Both the position numbers and the translations under genes were made by a program. A stretch of DNA of 64,000 bases from an uncultured Saprospiraceae bacterium (GTDB lineage Bacteria > Bacteroidota > Bacteroidia > Chitinophagales > Saprospiraceae). Below the pieces are notes generated by a model, which worked only from the letters and a program-made list of their open reading frames with translations, had not been told where the DNA came from and made no database searches. The stretch covers positions 43,408 to 107,407 of the forward strand of contig CALLPN010000028.1 in NCBI GenBank assembly GCA_938015435.1, read 5' to 3'. Below, one piece after another: positions 7,843 to 16,565 of the stretch; within the stretch, counting starts at the first letter, position 1, and each line of letters begins with the position of its first letter.

Positions 7843-10368
7843 TCAGGATTTACAATTACTACTATAAACCATATCACTCTTAACCGTCTTCGCAATATCC
7901 GCCTTTCCAGTAAGCGAATATTCTATACCATTAAATTTATCTGCTACAAACTCCACGTTGATTGAATACCCTTTCAAAAATTTAGAATTTTTAATTCTTA
8001 ATTCACCTGATTTTCTATTTAATATATAATCCTCGCCTTCCGTCAACGCTTCACCATTTACTGTTACCAAAATTTGATCCTTTACATTAGCGCCCAATTT
8101 AATAACATCTTTTTCACCCATTGATTTATCTATTCCAAAAAGATCTCCCTTCGTTTTCAAAAGATTAATATTCTCTTGCACTTTTCTTTCAAAAGCATCT
8201 GTTTCATCTCGACTATTTAAAATCTCTAACTTAGGAGCATCATCTATAATCTCTTGATTTGTAATTTGTACAAAACCCTTAGATGCGGTATAATTGTAAT
8301 CTACTCCTTGGATGAGTTTTGTTCCATCTTCTAATCCAACATAAAGTTTTTCAGGGTTCGTCACCGATATTCCCAACCTTATTATATTTCCTCCATTACC
8401 ATACTCCCAATCTCGAGTTTTCCTCCTCCACATCGATGGTGTATTATACATATTGCATCCTACCACAACTTTATCTTTATCGTAATCTTTCAATAGCTCA
8501 ATCAGTTCATCCCTCTCTACATCTACGACATAATCGACATATTCTGTAAGTGGCCGATCATTGTATGTAACTGATATATCCATCCCTTCATCGTATGAGT
8601 CCTTAGGGAAACCAAGCATCGGAATAAAACTCCAAAACTCTTCTTCCGGATTTACCACACCAAACTTATTGGCATAAGTTTCAACAGATTTTTGTTTTTC
8701 GTTTGACTCTTCAAATTGAAGAATTTCTTTAAGACCGAACATTTTTTTGGCACCCTCTATAATCTTCTGCTTATCTACTTTTTTTATCATACCAGATTCG
8801 TCTTTCTTAGGAAGTGAACCCTCTTTGGCATTATCAAAAGCTATAGCTCCATAATTTTCTGGATCGACTGCCTTATCATCTAATCTAACTTCGTAATGTA
8901 AATGCGGACTACTAGAGGCTCCTGTACTCCCCACAGATCCAATTTTTTGGCCCAACTCTACTTTATCATTTACCCTTATATTGAATGAGTTCAAATGAGC
9001 ATAAAGCGTAGTATAACCATTACCATGATCTATGACTATATGCTTGCCATAACCACCTTTGTTAGATTGTACTTGAGTAACAGTTCCGTCGGCAGTTACA
9101 AACACCGGAGTGCCAAGATGTGCTACCAGATCGATTCCCTTATGAAATTTGTCTACTTTATGAATGGGATGCATTCGTATTCCATATCCGGTATTTTGCC
9201 CTTTCTTATTAAGTACCGTTTTTGGTGCTAGTGGAGATATAGAAGGAATATTTTCATTCTTATCTTTTTTACGATCATTAGTCTTTTGATTTTGCGCATT
9301 TTGTACACTAGACTTATTTTTCGTTTCGTACACGGCATGCATACAATAGCTTCTACCATAAGGACTTGTATATTTTGGATTGGTAATCACTACTTTTTTT
9401 CTTATTCTATCTATAGTATAATCAACTCCAGATTCCAAATAGTCACTATCCACAAATAAATCTATGTTATACGAATCTAGCAAATAATCCAATTCATATT
9501 TATCTTCTTTGATTACGAATGCCATAAAAACGATAGCCAATGCAGGCAATAAAAATTTCAAATAGCTCCTCCACGATGAATTCTTTCGATACATCATATC
9601 TATTCTTTTTTTGATGTACGTTTGAAAAAAAGGATGTCCTATACCTAGATTGATTCCTGGCATATTAGACTGTAGAAGTAGTGCACAATATTCCTTTCTT
9701 GACCCTTGCTTAATAGCTGCGTGATCGGCAGCATATTCATGATTTTCGGTGATTGCTTTCTTGTATAAATACACCAATGGATTCCACCAAAAAAATACTT
9801 TAATCGCTTCTACAAAAAGTACATCCCAAGTATGCTTCGCTCTAACATGATGAATCTCATGATTGAGTATAGTAAGTCTATCTTCTTCCTTTAATTTGAC
9901 CGTGCTGAAAAATATATATCGAAAAAATGAGAAAGGCAAGTGATCTTTTTTAGTTCTAACCTCTGTAAATTCTACATGTCGATATTTTTCAGACCCTAGA
10001 TAAAGTGACCTAATTTTAAATCCTGCAATAACATTTCTAATAAACATTAAGGTCATTCCCAAGCTGATCAATACAAACAGTATCGATGTCCAGTTAATAG
10101 AAGTTGACTCGGTAGTAACCGTAGACACCGATGTAGTCAATTGTGAAATGTAATCAACTTGCTGATGATACAACGAAGATATTTCAGGTATCATTTGATC
10201 AGTGGAGAAATTAATAAATTGCACTAATGGCAAGAGTAGACCTAGTGCTAAAGAAAAGAGCAAGTATCCTCTATTAAGTACAAAATATTTTTCTTTGCTC
10301 AATAATACTTTATAAGTAATATAGAGCACCGCCCAGATGGAAGAAGTATGAATCAAATAGGTTATCAT
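7843..10368 (-). CDS. M56 (BlaR1-like) metallopeptidase fused to M23 peptidase with SprA-like repeats
   Basis: This 841-residue membrane protein has three parts. Residues 1-290 are a BlaR1/MecR1-type M56 peptidase: N-terminal membrane helices, zinc motif HEIHH at 170-174, the downstream ENHEYAADH segment, and another helix near 271-287. Residues about 390-507 are an M23 endopeptidase (LytM/NlpD type) with H409 and D413, the AHL motif at 457-459 and HLH at 489-491, so the zinc site looks intact. Residues about 520-841, plus a segment near 310-345, carry repeats of the form L-x-x-G-x-D-Y followed by a strand pair, as in the gliding/T9SS protein SprA. The BlaI repressor gene lies just upstream, so cleavage of BlaI after an envelope signal is likely. 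M23/M56 fusions are known in Bacteroidota; the added repeats are unusual. Confidence 0.88.
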   Translation of the reverse strand: MITYLIHTSSIWAVLYITYKVLLSKEKYFVLNRGYLLFSLALGLLLPLVQFINFSTDQMIPEISSLYHQQVDYISQLTTSVSTVTTESTSINWTSILFVLISLGMTLMFIRNVIAGFKIRSLYLGSEKYRHVEFTEVRTKKDHLPFSFFRYIFFSTVKLKEEDRLTILNHEIHHVRAKHTWDVLFVEAIKVFFWWNPLVYLYKKAITENHEYAADHAAIKQGSRKEYCALLLQSNMPGINLGIGHPFFQTYIKKRIDMMYRKNSSWRSYLKFLLPALAIVFMAFVIKEDKYELDYLLDSYNIDLFVDSDYLESGVDYTIDRIRKKVVITNPKYTSPYGRSYCMHAVYETKNKSSVQNAQNQKTNDRKKDKNENIPSISPLAPKTVLNKKGQNTGYGIRMHPIHKVDKFHKGIDLVAHLGTPVFVTADGTVTQVQSNKGGYGKHIVIDHGNGYTTLYAHLNSFNIRVNDKVELGQKIGSVGSTGASSSPHLHYEVRLDDKAVDPENYGAIAFDNAKEGSLPKKDESGMIKKVDKQKIIEGAKKMFGLKEILQFEESNEKQKSVETYANKFGVVNPEEEFWSFIPMLGFPKDSYDEGMDISVTYNDRPLTEYVDYVVDVERDELIELLKDYDKDKVVVGCNMYNTPSMWRRKTRDWEYGNGGNIIRLGISVTNPEKLYVGLEDGTKLIQGVDYNYTASKGFVQITNQEIIDDAPKLEILNSRDETDAFERKVQENINLLKTKGDLFGIDKSMGEKDVIKLGANVKDQILVTVNGEALTEGEDYILNRKSGELRIKNSKFLKGYSINVEFVADKFNGIEYSLTGKADIAKTVKSDMVYSSNCKS

Positions 10369-10426
10369 TTTCTAATTATTTTGTGGTGAGATTTTTAAAG
10401 CATATAATCATCTAGAGATTATTGTT

Positions 10427-10789
10427 CTATTCTTTATCATCCTTAATCTTATCGATGAGTGATTGCATTTCTTTAATACTCATTTTATTCTCCTTCACTA
10501 TAAATGAAACTAACTCATTCATAGATCCCTCAAAGTAATCAGATACCAGACTTCCTAATCTTCCTTTAGAATAGTCTGACTTTTCCAATATTGGAAAGTA
10601 CTCATAGGTGCGTCCATAAGCTTTGTGATCTACAAAGCCTTTTTTCTCCAGAATACGTACAAACGACGATACCGTTGTTTGCGCTGGTTTAGGATCTTTC
10701 ATATCTGACATCAGATCGCTAATAGTGCACGCTCCCCTATTCCAGATCATGATCATGATCTCTTCTTCTGCTTTGGTTAATTTTTCCAT
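10427..10789 (-). CDS. BlaI/MecI/CopY-family transcriptional repressor
   Basis: This 120-residue winged-helix repressor has the usual family length. The start MEKLTKAEEEIMIMIWNRG is followed by a recognition region (AQTTVSSFVRILEKKGFVDH), the wing (GRTYEYFPI) and a helical C-terminal dimerisation segment. BlaI proteins repress their own operon and are cleaved by the partner M56 sensor peptidase. Here that partner is the next gene, 58 nt downstream on the same strand. A 20-bp perfect palindrome about 50 nt upstream of the start is the likely operator. There is no beta-lactamase gene nearby, so the regulon probably concerns envelope stress or cell-wall turnover rather than resistance; that is inference. 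Confidence 0.93.
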   Translation of the reverse strand: MEKLTKAEEEIMIMIWNRGACTISDLMSDMKDPKPAQTTVSSFVRILEKKGFVDHKAYGRTYEYFPILEKSDYSKGRLGSLVSDYFEGSMNELVSFIVKENKMSIKEMQSLIDKIKDDKE

Positions 10790-10839
10790 CTAATTCTAAT
10801 TTAATGGCTGACTAAATGTGAAACTATGAATACAAGTAT

Positions 10840-10859
10840 ATAACTAAATTTTTAGTTAT
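10840..10859. promoter_or_regulatory. Candidate BlaI operator palindrome
   Basis: ATAACTAAA and TTTAGTTAT form perfect 9-bp arms around a TT centre, about 50 nt upstream of the BlaI start. Its symmetry and position fit autoregulation of the blaI-M56 pair. It differs from the classical Staphylococcus/Bacillus operator, so the match is structural only. Confidence 0.6.
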
Positions 10860-10967
10860 GCAACTACTTTTATAGAATATCATGAATAAACCCATGTGTA
10901 ATCCTATAAAATACCGCGTTTGTAGGATAGATTATATGCGACAAAAAAATTGAACAATCAGCATCAA

Positions 10968-11004
10968 ACAAAAAAAGCCTTCTCACATTGCTGTGAGAAG
11001 GCTT
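10968..11004 (-). terminator. Rho-independent terminator of secDF
   Basis: A perfect 13-bp stem, AAGCCTTCTCACA with TGTGAGAAGGCTT, has a 4-nt loop. On the minus strand it is followed by TTTTTTGTT, 27 nt after the secDF stop. Confidence 0.93.
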
Positions 11005-11030
11005 CTAATCATTGGGATGATTATTATATC

Positions 11031-14000
11031 CTAGCTTGCTGTGCTATCAGAAGCTGCAGCAGCTGCAGATCTTCCGAAGCTACTTCCTCCGCTCTTCTTT
11101 GATGAAGACGATCCAGAGTTAGCTCTTCTATTTGTTCTTAAGTTATCAGCAAGATCACTTACGATTGGTGTCGCGACGAATACTGATGAATATGTACCTA
11201 CTACGATACCGATGATTAATGCAAATGCAAATCCTTTAATCGCACTTCCACCGAATATGAATAAGATAAGTACTACTAGTAAAGTAGTGAAAGAAGTAAT
11301 CAACGTTCTTGAGAATGTTGAATTTACCGCCATATTAATTACCTCATTTTTAGGCTTGTTAGTATAGATACCCATATACTCTCTAATTCTATCGAATACA
11401 ACTACCGTATCATTTATCGAGTAACCAATTACTGTTAAGATGGCAGCTACAAAGTTTTGATCTACAGATAATGCGAAAGGTAAAACTCCGTTTAAGAGTG
11501 AGAAGATTCCTAATACAACTAATGCATCGTGAGCCAAGGCTGCAACTGCACCAAGTGAATATTGCCACTTGTTAAATCTCAAGAATATATATAAGAAGAT
11601 CAGAATTAATGCAATTACACCTGCATATTTAGAACTCTTCTTAATATCATCTGCAATTGTAGGCTGTACCTTATTACTCTGAGTAATATGAGTTACGTCA
11701 TCACCCGAGCTAGAACTTACAAATTGGTCATAAGTAGTACTTGCTCCAGTCACGTTATTAAGACCCTCTAAGATCTTCTCCATTACTCTTTTATCCACAC
11801 CTTCAGAATTATCATCTATCAGGTAAGCAGTTAATATCCTAAGTGTATTGTCAGAGTCTACAGATTTCACTTCTGGAGTTGCACCTAATACTTCTCCTAA
11901 GCCAACCTTGATCGCTTCTGAATCTACATTAGACCCTTCAGCGAATTGGATATTATAAGCATATCCTCCTTTAAAATCTACACCAAGATCAAATCCTCTA
12001 GTGAAGATAGAAGCTAAACCAGCTACTATAAATATTCCTGATATAACATAAGCAATCTTACGCTTACCCATCCAATCTATATTAAGATTAGCAAATTTAT
12101 CTTTACTAAATCCAGTCCAGAAAGAAAGCTCATTTCCTTTATCCTTAGTATACCAATCAATAATCATTTTACCTACAAGTACTGCAGTAAATAATGAACA
12201 GATCACACCGATAATCAATACGATGGCGAAACCCTTGATAGGTCCTAATCCAAAGTATGCTAATACTCCAGCTACTAAGATCGTAGTTACATTGGCATCG
12301 ATAATCGCAGAATAAGAATTAGAAAATCCATCTTGGATAGCTGCTAAATTAGATTTACCAGCTCTCAGTTCTTCCTTGATTCTTTCATATATGATTACAG
12401 ATGCATCCACGGCCATACCAATAGTAAGTACAACCCCAGCAATACCCGCAAGTGTCAATACTGTACCAAATGATGATAAAGATCCGAAGATGAAAAATAA
12501 GTTAAGTAACAATGCTCCAATCGCGATCAATCCACCGCCTGCATAATATAATACCATGAATAAAAGTAAAAGTCCAAATCCAATCAATAATGACCAGATT
12601 GATCTACTAATGTTTTCAGCTCCCAATGAAGGTCCTACAGTATTATTCTGAACGATCGTCAGATTGGCAGGTAACTTACCTACTTCTAATACGTTAGCAA
12701 ATTGTACTGCTTCGTCAATCGTATAACTTCCTGTTATAGATGAATTACCTCCTGTAATAGGAACATTTACTCTAGGTGCAGAAACTACCATACTATCTAA
12801 TACGATAGCGATACATCTATTTCCTTGCTGAGCGGCTTTCGTTGTCATCTCACCCCACTTCTTTGCTCCTTTAGGATTCATAGAAAGTGCTACTCCGATT
12901 TCTCCAGTAGTTGGGTCAGTATCGGATGATGCTTTTACAACCACATCTCCTTCTAGAGGCGCTTTATCACTACCTGGTACCGTTTTTAGTAGAGATAACT
13001 CATACTTCTTCGTTACTAGACCATCTATGTTTTCATGTGGTTTATATGACCATGCAAATCTTGAATCTTTAGGAAATAAAGCTCTAATTTCTGTCTTTGC
13101 TAGTAATTTATTGATTTTCTTCTTATCGAACTGATCAGCGATTCCCATAACAGTCGGTGAATAGTTACCAGCGTTAAGAGATAACATTGATAATAAAGGC
13201 CCCTGGTTCAATAACTCACTTCCAGCCTTAGGCGTAAAAGTAGTATCTACTACTCCAGTTTCATTTCCTTCGCCATCATACTGCTTAGTAAAAGTAGTAT
13301 CCATTTCGATTACAGCCTCCTCCTTGATAGTCGATCCATCGTCTAATCTTCGATCCGCTTCTCTGAATGTAGCAACAATACCTTGATCATTAGTCTGATA
13401 TACTTCCCAGAACTCAAGTGCCGCACTGGCTTGTAAGTATTTCTTTGCTTGCTCAGGGTTATCTATTCCTGGTAACTCTACTAAGATAAGATCTCTACCT
13501 GCATCTAATGATAGATTAGGTTGAGCAACTCCTAATCTGTCAACTCTCTCTTTCAATCTATTGAAAGTAAGGCTTACAGTTTCGTTCGCTTTTTCTCTTA
13601 ATGCTTTGATAACTTCACCATCAGTAGTTTCTGAATTGAAATCACCCAATACAGTCGCTCTTCGAAACACCTTAGATAACGATGGCTTATCTGCACCTGG
13701 TTGAGCCATATATGCATCAGCAAATAATGTTATGAAGTCAGATTGAGCATTTAACTGAGCCGCTTTGGCATCTACTATAGCCTGCTTAAAAGCTACATTG
13801 CCATTATTACCACCCGCCAGTGCATTTAGAAACTCACTAAGATCTACCTCAAGAACAGTACTCATACCTCCTTTAAGATCCAAACCTAAAGCAAGCTGTT
13901 GTCTTTTCAGTTCACTATAAGTATAGTCCTTTAAAAATGGTATCGACAACACAGTTTCGTCTGATACTTTATTTAAATAATCAGCTTTTGCAATCTTATA

Positions 14001-14147
14001 TTGCGGTGTGTTAAGATCTCCAGCCAATAACCCAGCCTCTTCTGCAGCACTTTCAACGTTACCTGTCGGTATAAAATAAAACAGTTGAATTGCACAAACA
14101 ATTGCTACTAGTATTAGGAGCCACTTAATCATTCCTTTCCCTTCCAT
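11031..14147 (-). CDS. secDF: Protein translocase subunit SecDF (fused)
   Basis: This 1038-residue protein joins SecD and SecF, the proton-driven accessory subunits that help pull secreted proteins out of SecYEG. It begins with a membrane helix (MIKWLLILVAIVCAIQLFYF). A large periplasmic P1 region contains LGLDLKGGMS and RVDRLGVAQPNL. Six helices follow, with the SecD motif GMAVDASVIIYERIKEE. The SecF half starts near 690 with DLGVDFKGGYAY and carries GYSINDTVVVFDRIREY. The conserved aspartates of both halves are present. The fusion is normal for Bacteroidota. The C-terminus is Ser/Gly/Ala rich. It appears monocistronic, with its own -7 box and terminator. Confidence 0.97.
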   Translation of the reverse strand: MEGKGMIKWLLILVAIVCAIQLFYFIPTGNVESAAEEAGLLAGDLNTPQYKIAKADYLNKVSDETVLSIPFLKDYTYSELKRQQLALGLDLKGGMSTVLEVDLSEFLNALAGGNNGNVAFKQAIVDAKAAQLNAQSDFITLFADAYMAQPGADKPSLSKVFRRATVLGDFNSETTDGEVIKALREKANETVSLTFNRLKERVDRLGVAQPNLSLDAGRDLILVELPGIDNPEQAKKYLQASAALEFWEVYQTNDQGIVATFREADRRLDDGSTIKEEAVIEMDTTFTKQYDGEGNETGVVDTTFTPKAGSELLNQGPLLSMLSLNAGNYSPTVMGIADQFDKKKINKLLAKTEIRALFPKDSRFAWSYKPHENIDGLVTKKYELSLLKTVPGSDKAPLEGDVVVKASSDTDPTTGEIGVALSMNPKGAKKWGEMTTKAAQQGNRCIAIVLDSMVVSAPRVNVPITGGNSSITGSYTIDEAVQFANVLEVGKLPANLTIVQNNTVGPSLGAENISRSIWSLLIGFGLLLLFMVLYYAGGGLIAIGALLLNLFFIFGSLSSFGTVLTLAGIAGVVLTIGMAVDASVIIYERIKEELRAGKSNLAAIQDGFSNSYSAIIDANVTTILVAGVLAYFGLGPIKGFAIVLIIGVICSLFTAVLVGKMIIDWYTKDKGNELSFWTGFSKDKFANLNIDWMGKRKIAYVISGIFIVAGLASIFTRGFDLGVDFKGGYAYNIQFAEGSNVDSEAIKVGLGEVLGATPEVKSVDSDNTLRILTAYLIDDNSEGVDKRVMEKILEGLNNVTGASTTYDQFVSSSSGDDVTHITQSNKVQPTIADDIKKSSKYAGVIALILIFLYIFLRFNKWQYSLGAVAALAHDALVVLGIFSLLNGVLPFALSVDQNFVAAILTVIGYSINDTVVVFDRIREYMGIYTNKPKNEVINMAVNSTFSRTLITSFTTLLVVLILFIFGGSAIKGFAFALIIGIVVGTYSSVFVATPIVSDLADNLRTNRRANSGSSSSKKSGGSSFGRSAAAAASDSTAS

Positions 14148-14531
14148 ATTATTATTTATTATTATATCTCTTCGAAAATCTGCGCAAATATAATGATTTT
14201 CCTGCAGTTTAAGACCCTATATCAACATCAAGAATAGCACATACTAAAGTGTGCTCTATCCTAGGAAACATATCTCTCAATCTACAGATTATCAGCGTTT
14301 TTTACATAAGTAATATATCATATATAACTATTCCTCACACAATAAATTCGACGAGTATCGCGCAGTTAAGGGTAATCCAACGTCTAACTATGGAATATTA
14401 TAGCACAAAATCGCACTTTGTTAAGTTGTCTTTCATTTTACTTTGCTTCCACTTATTCACCGGATAAGTATCTATATCACTATCTTTCCAATCTCATAAC
14501 TTGATAGATAAAAATCACAAATAAGTCTAAA
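14148..14531. other. Divergent intergenic region between secDF and the PLP enzyme
   Basis: This stretch holds the secDF promoter box on the minus strand and, presumably, the promoter of the PLP enzyme on the plus strand. A 72-codon plus-strand frame at 14249 has no family resemblance and was not accepted. No structured RNA was recognised. Confidence 0.55.
14185..14192 (-). promoter_or_regulatory. Putative secDF -7 box (TATATTTG)
   Basis: On the minus strand TATATTTGC lies 37 nt before the secDF start and exactly matches TAnnTTTG. The best upstream TTG is too far away (about 30 nt), so the -33 element is uncertain. Confidence 0.5.
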
Positions 14532-15731
14532 ATGAATAAGCCACTCAAACTCAATAGCTACTGTGTAAAAGGAGGAAAACGAAACGAGTCTACAAAGCCT
14601 CATCAACTACCCCTTTACTTAAGTTCGTCATTCGTAATGGAAGATTCTCAAGAAGCAGTAGATATATTTACCGGTAAGAAAAAAGGTCATGTCTATGGTA
14701 GGTATGGCAATCCAACAATAGATACCGTAGCTAATAAGATTGCTCAAATGGAAGGCTACGACCTAGACAATGAGGCTTATGGATTTTTGACAAGCTCTGG
14801 AATGTCAGCAATCACCACATTGATGATGTCTACTCTAGAGGCAGGAGATGCAGTACTTACACAAGGTAATCTATACGGTGGGAGCACTGAACTTCTCAAA
14901 AAATTACTTTCAAGAATGGGAGTCAATGCGATATTCACTAATCTACAAGACCTAGATAATGTAGAAATCATACTCAAGGACAATAGTAATATTCGAATGC
15001 TTTATTTTGAGACACCCGCTAATCCTACAATGGCGTGCATAGATATAAAAGCAATTAATTCTATTGCGTCTAAGTATGGTGTACCGACTGCTATTGACAA
15101 TACTTTTTGTACTCCATACCTCCAACGTCCGCTTAGCATGGGAACCGATTATGTGATACACTCTACTACAAAATATCTCAATGGTCATGGTAATTCTATA
15201 GCAGGCGCGATAATCGCAGCTGACTATGATTCTAGTCGAAAAATATGGGAGACACTCAAACTAAACGGCAGTACTTGTAATCCTTTCGATGCATGGTTAT
15301 TATCGAATGGCCTTAAGACTCTAGCCCTTAGAATGGATAAACACAGTAGTAATGCTCAGACTATAGCCGAATACCTATCTCAGCATGATAAGGTTACTCA
15401 TGTTAACTATAATGGATTATCAGATCATCCAGATCATGATATAGCCAAAAAGCAAATGTCACAATTTGGTGGAATGCTAAGCTTCATTGTTATCGGTGGA
15501 CAAGAAGCTGCACTTGCCACTATTGATAGACTCAAATGTTGTACTCACGCTCCTACCCTAGGCGATGTAGATACATTAGTCCTTCATCCAGCTACCAGTT
15601 CTCACCTCAATGTAGACAAAGCCGTAAGGGAAGAAAACGGAATCACCGGCGGAATGATTAGAGTATCGGTAGGTATAGAGGATGTTGAGGATTTGATTGC
15701 TGACTTTAAGCAGGCACTTGAGCAATTATAG
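14532..15731 (+). CDS. Cys/Met-metabolism PLP-dependent enzyme (cystathionine/methionine gamma-lyase type)
   Basis: This 399-residue fold-type I PLP enzyme belongs to the trans-sulfuration family. It has VYGRYGNPT (phosphate-contacting Tyr and Arg), SSGMSAITTLMMS, NLYGGSTELL and the AIDNTFCTPYLQRPL segment. The PLP lysine is in HSTTKYLNGHG. The C-terminal half carries SLGD-like TLGDVDTLVLHPATSSH and the IRVSVGIED motif that binds the substrate carboxylate. Length is typical. Family members are gamma-lyases on cystathionine or methionine, or gamma-synthases; the active-site loop cannot settle which. The residue after NLYG is Gly, not the Cys of methionine gamma-lyases, which slightly favours cystathionine gamma-lyase or -synthase. 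It stands alone and divergent from secDF. Confidence 0.9.
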   Translation: MNKPLKLNSYCVKGGKRNESTKPHQLPLYLSSSFVMEDSQEAVDIFTGKKKGHVYGRYGNPTIDTVANKIAQMEGYDLDNEAYGFLTSSGMSAITTLMMSTLEAGDAVLTQGNLYGGSTELLKKLLSRMGVNAIFTNLQDLDNVEIILKDNSNIRMLYFETPANPTMACIDIKAINSIASKYGVPTAIDNTFCTPYLQRPLSMGTDYVIHSTTKYLNGHGNSIAGAIIAADYDSSRKIWETLKLNGSTCNPFDAWLLSNGLKTLALRMDKHSSNAQTIAEYLSQHDKVTHVNYNGLSDHPDHDIAKKQMSQFGGMLSFIVIGGQEAALATIDRLKCCTHAPTLGDVDTLVLHPATSSHLNVDKAVREENGITGGMIRVSVGIEDVEDLIADFKQALEQL

Positions 15732-15868
15732 ATACTTTTAAAATTATTAAGCCTATAAACACATTGCGATTAATTGTAATATGTTAAAATTAGGGATTAA
15801 TACCCTCCGCTACTAGCGACCTTCGATATTTTTTTATATTTTAGAAAGTGCAATATACATCGTAGCTA

Positions 15869-15900
15869 ATTAAGTTAATTTCCATATTAATCAACTTAAT
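15869..15900. promoter_or_regulatory. Dyad symmetry upstream of the HTH gene
   Basis: ATTAAGTT and AACTTAAT form perfect 8-bp arms separated by 16 nt, about 100 nt before a small HTH gene. There is no T-tract, so an operator is more likely than a terminator. The region is AT-rich and the match could be chance. Confidence 0.3.
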
Positions 15901-16000
15901 AGTTGAATATCGCAGACGTTCTACAATATTTCCTCACTAATACTAATGACATTTTATATTTCACGTATAGAATCTTAATTAGTACAAAACCTAACCGTGT

Positions 16001-16261
16001 ATGAATATTACATTTTCAGAATTGAGACGAATCAAGCACCAACTTCCAACAGGTAGTGTCTCAAGAATAGCTAACGAGCTCAATATCACCGAGCAAACAG
16101 TAAGAAATTACTTTGGTGCTAAAAAGTACGATGAAGGTCAAATCGTAGACAAGCATGTAAGGCCAGGCCCTAATGGTGGCTTTGTCAACCTTTCGGACAC
16201 AGCAATTTTAGATTCAGCCACAAAAATACTTAACGAAGTACACGCGGCATCGATAGTCTAG
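16001..16261 (+). CDS. Small helix-turn-helix DNA-binding protein
   Basis: This 86-residue protein is basic in its first half. It contains a helix-turn-helix, SRIANELNITEQTVRNYFGA, at about residues 22-41. A short tail rich in Gly and Pro (VRPGPNGGFVNLSD) and a C-terminal helix follow. It is likely a DNA-binding regulator of a Bacteroidota-type family, with a role not known to me. The segment IKHQLPTGS just before the HTH is nearly repeated in the larger HTH protein encoded at 31333-32361. The gene is monocistronic, with a dyad upstream and a terminator about 80 nt after the stop. Confidence 0.75.
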   Translation: MNITFSELRRIKHQLPTGSVSRIANELNITEQTVRNYFGAKKYDEGQIVDKHVRPGPNGGFVNLSDTAILDSATKILNEVHAASIV

Positions 16262-16340
16262 AACTATACATTTTCTCGTCATGGAAGTAGCTAGACTCTA
16301 TAATCATGATGACTATCGTAAGACTCACAGAAATACATCA

Positions 16341-16371
16341 AGAGCTACAATGAAAGTTGTGGCTCTTTTTT
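16341..16371 (+). terminator. Rho-independent terminator of the small HTH gene
   Basis: AGAGCTACAA pairs with TTGTGGCTCT (one G-U) around a 6-nt loop and is followed by TTTTTT on the plus strand. Confidence 0.88.
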
Positions 16372-16500
16372 ATTATTAAAAAGGGCTCGATCAATCATGA
16401 TTAGAGCTCTCGTTCAATGGACTACACCGCAGCAATCCAAGCAGTGAAGAGCATCATCAGGTTCTTAACCTTTTTTTCTTGTCCCTTCATCTCCCATAAA

Positions 16501-16536
16501 AACAAAAGAGGCTCCTTCCAAGTAGAAAAGAACCTC
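16501..16536 (-). terminator. Terminator of the glutamate dehydrogenase operon
   Basis: On the minus strand GAGGTTCTTTTC pairs with GGAAGGAGCCTC through several G-U pairs, followed by TTTTGTTTTT. It lies 30 nt past the stop. Confidence 0.75.
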
Positions 16537-16565
16537 CTAAGTATTATTTTAAACCTTATTATCCG

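Larger units (their letters stand above)
16262..16565. other. Convergent intergenic region with two terminators
   Basis: This stretch of about 300 nt between the converging HTH and glutamate dehydrogenase genes holds one terminator for each strand. No gene was seen. Confidence 0.7.

Noticed and set aside
7708..7965. 85-codon plus-strand frame next to the M56 gene
   Set aside because: Half of it is antisense to the M56 coding sequence and it crosses that gene's terminator.
10427..10789. Beta-lactam resistance locus (BlaI-BlaR1)
   Set aside because: No beta-lactamase or altered PBP gene is nearby, and the M56 partner lacks the penicillin-binding sensor domain of BlaR1.
14249..14467. 72-codon plus-strand frame between secDF and the PLP enzyme
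   Set aside because: Hydrophobic low-complexity product with no signal-peptide pattern, ribosome-binding site or family match.
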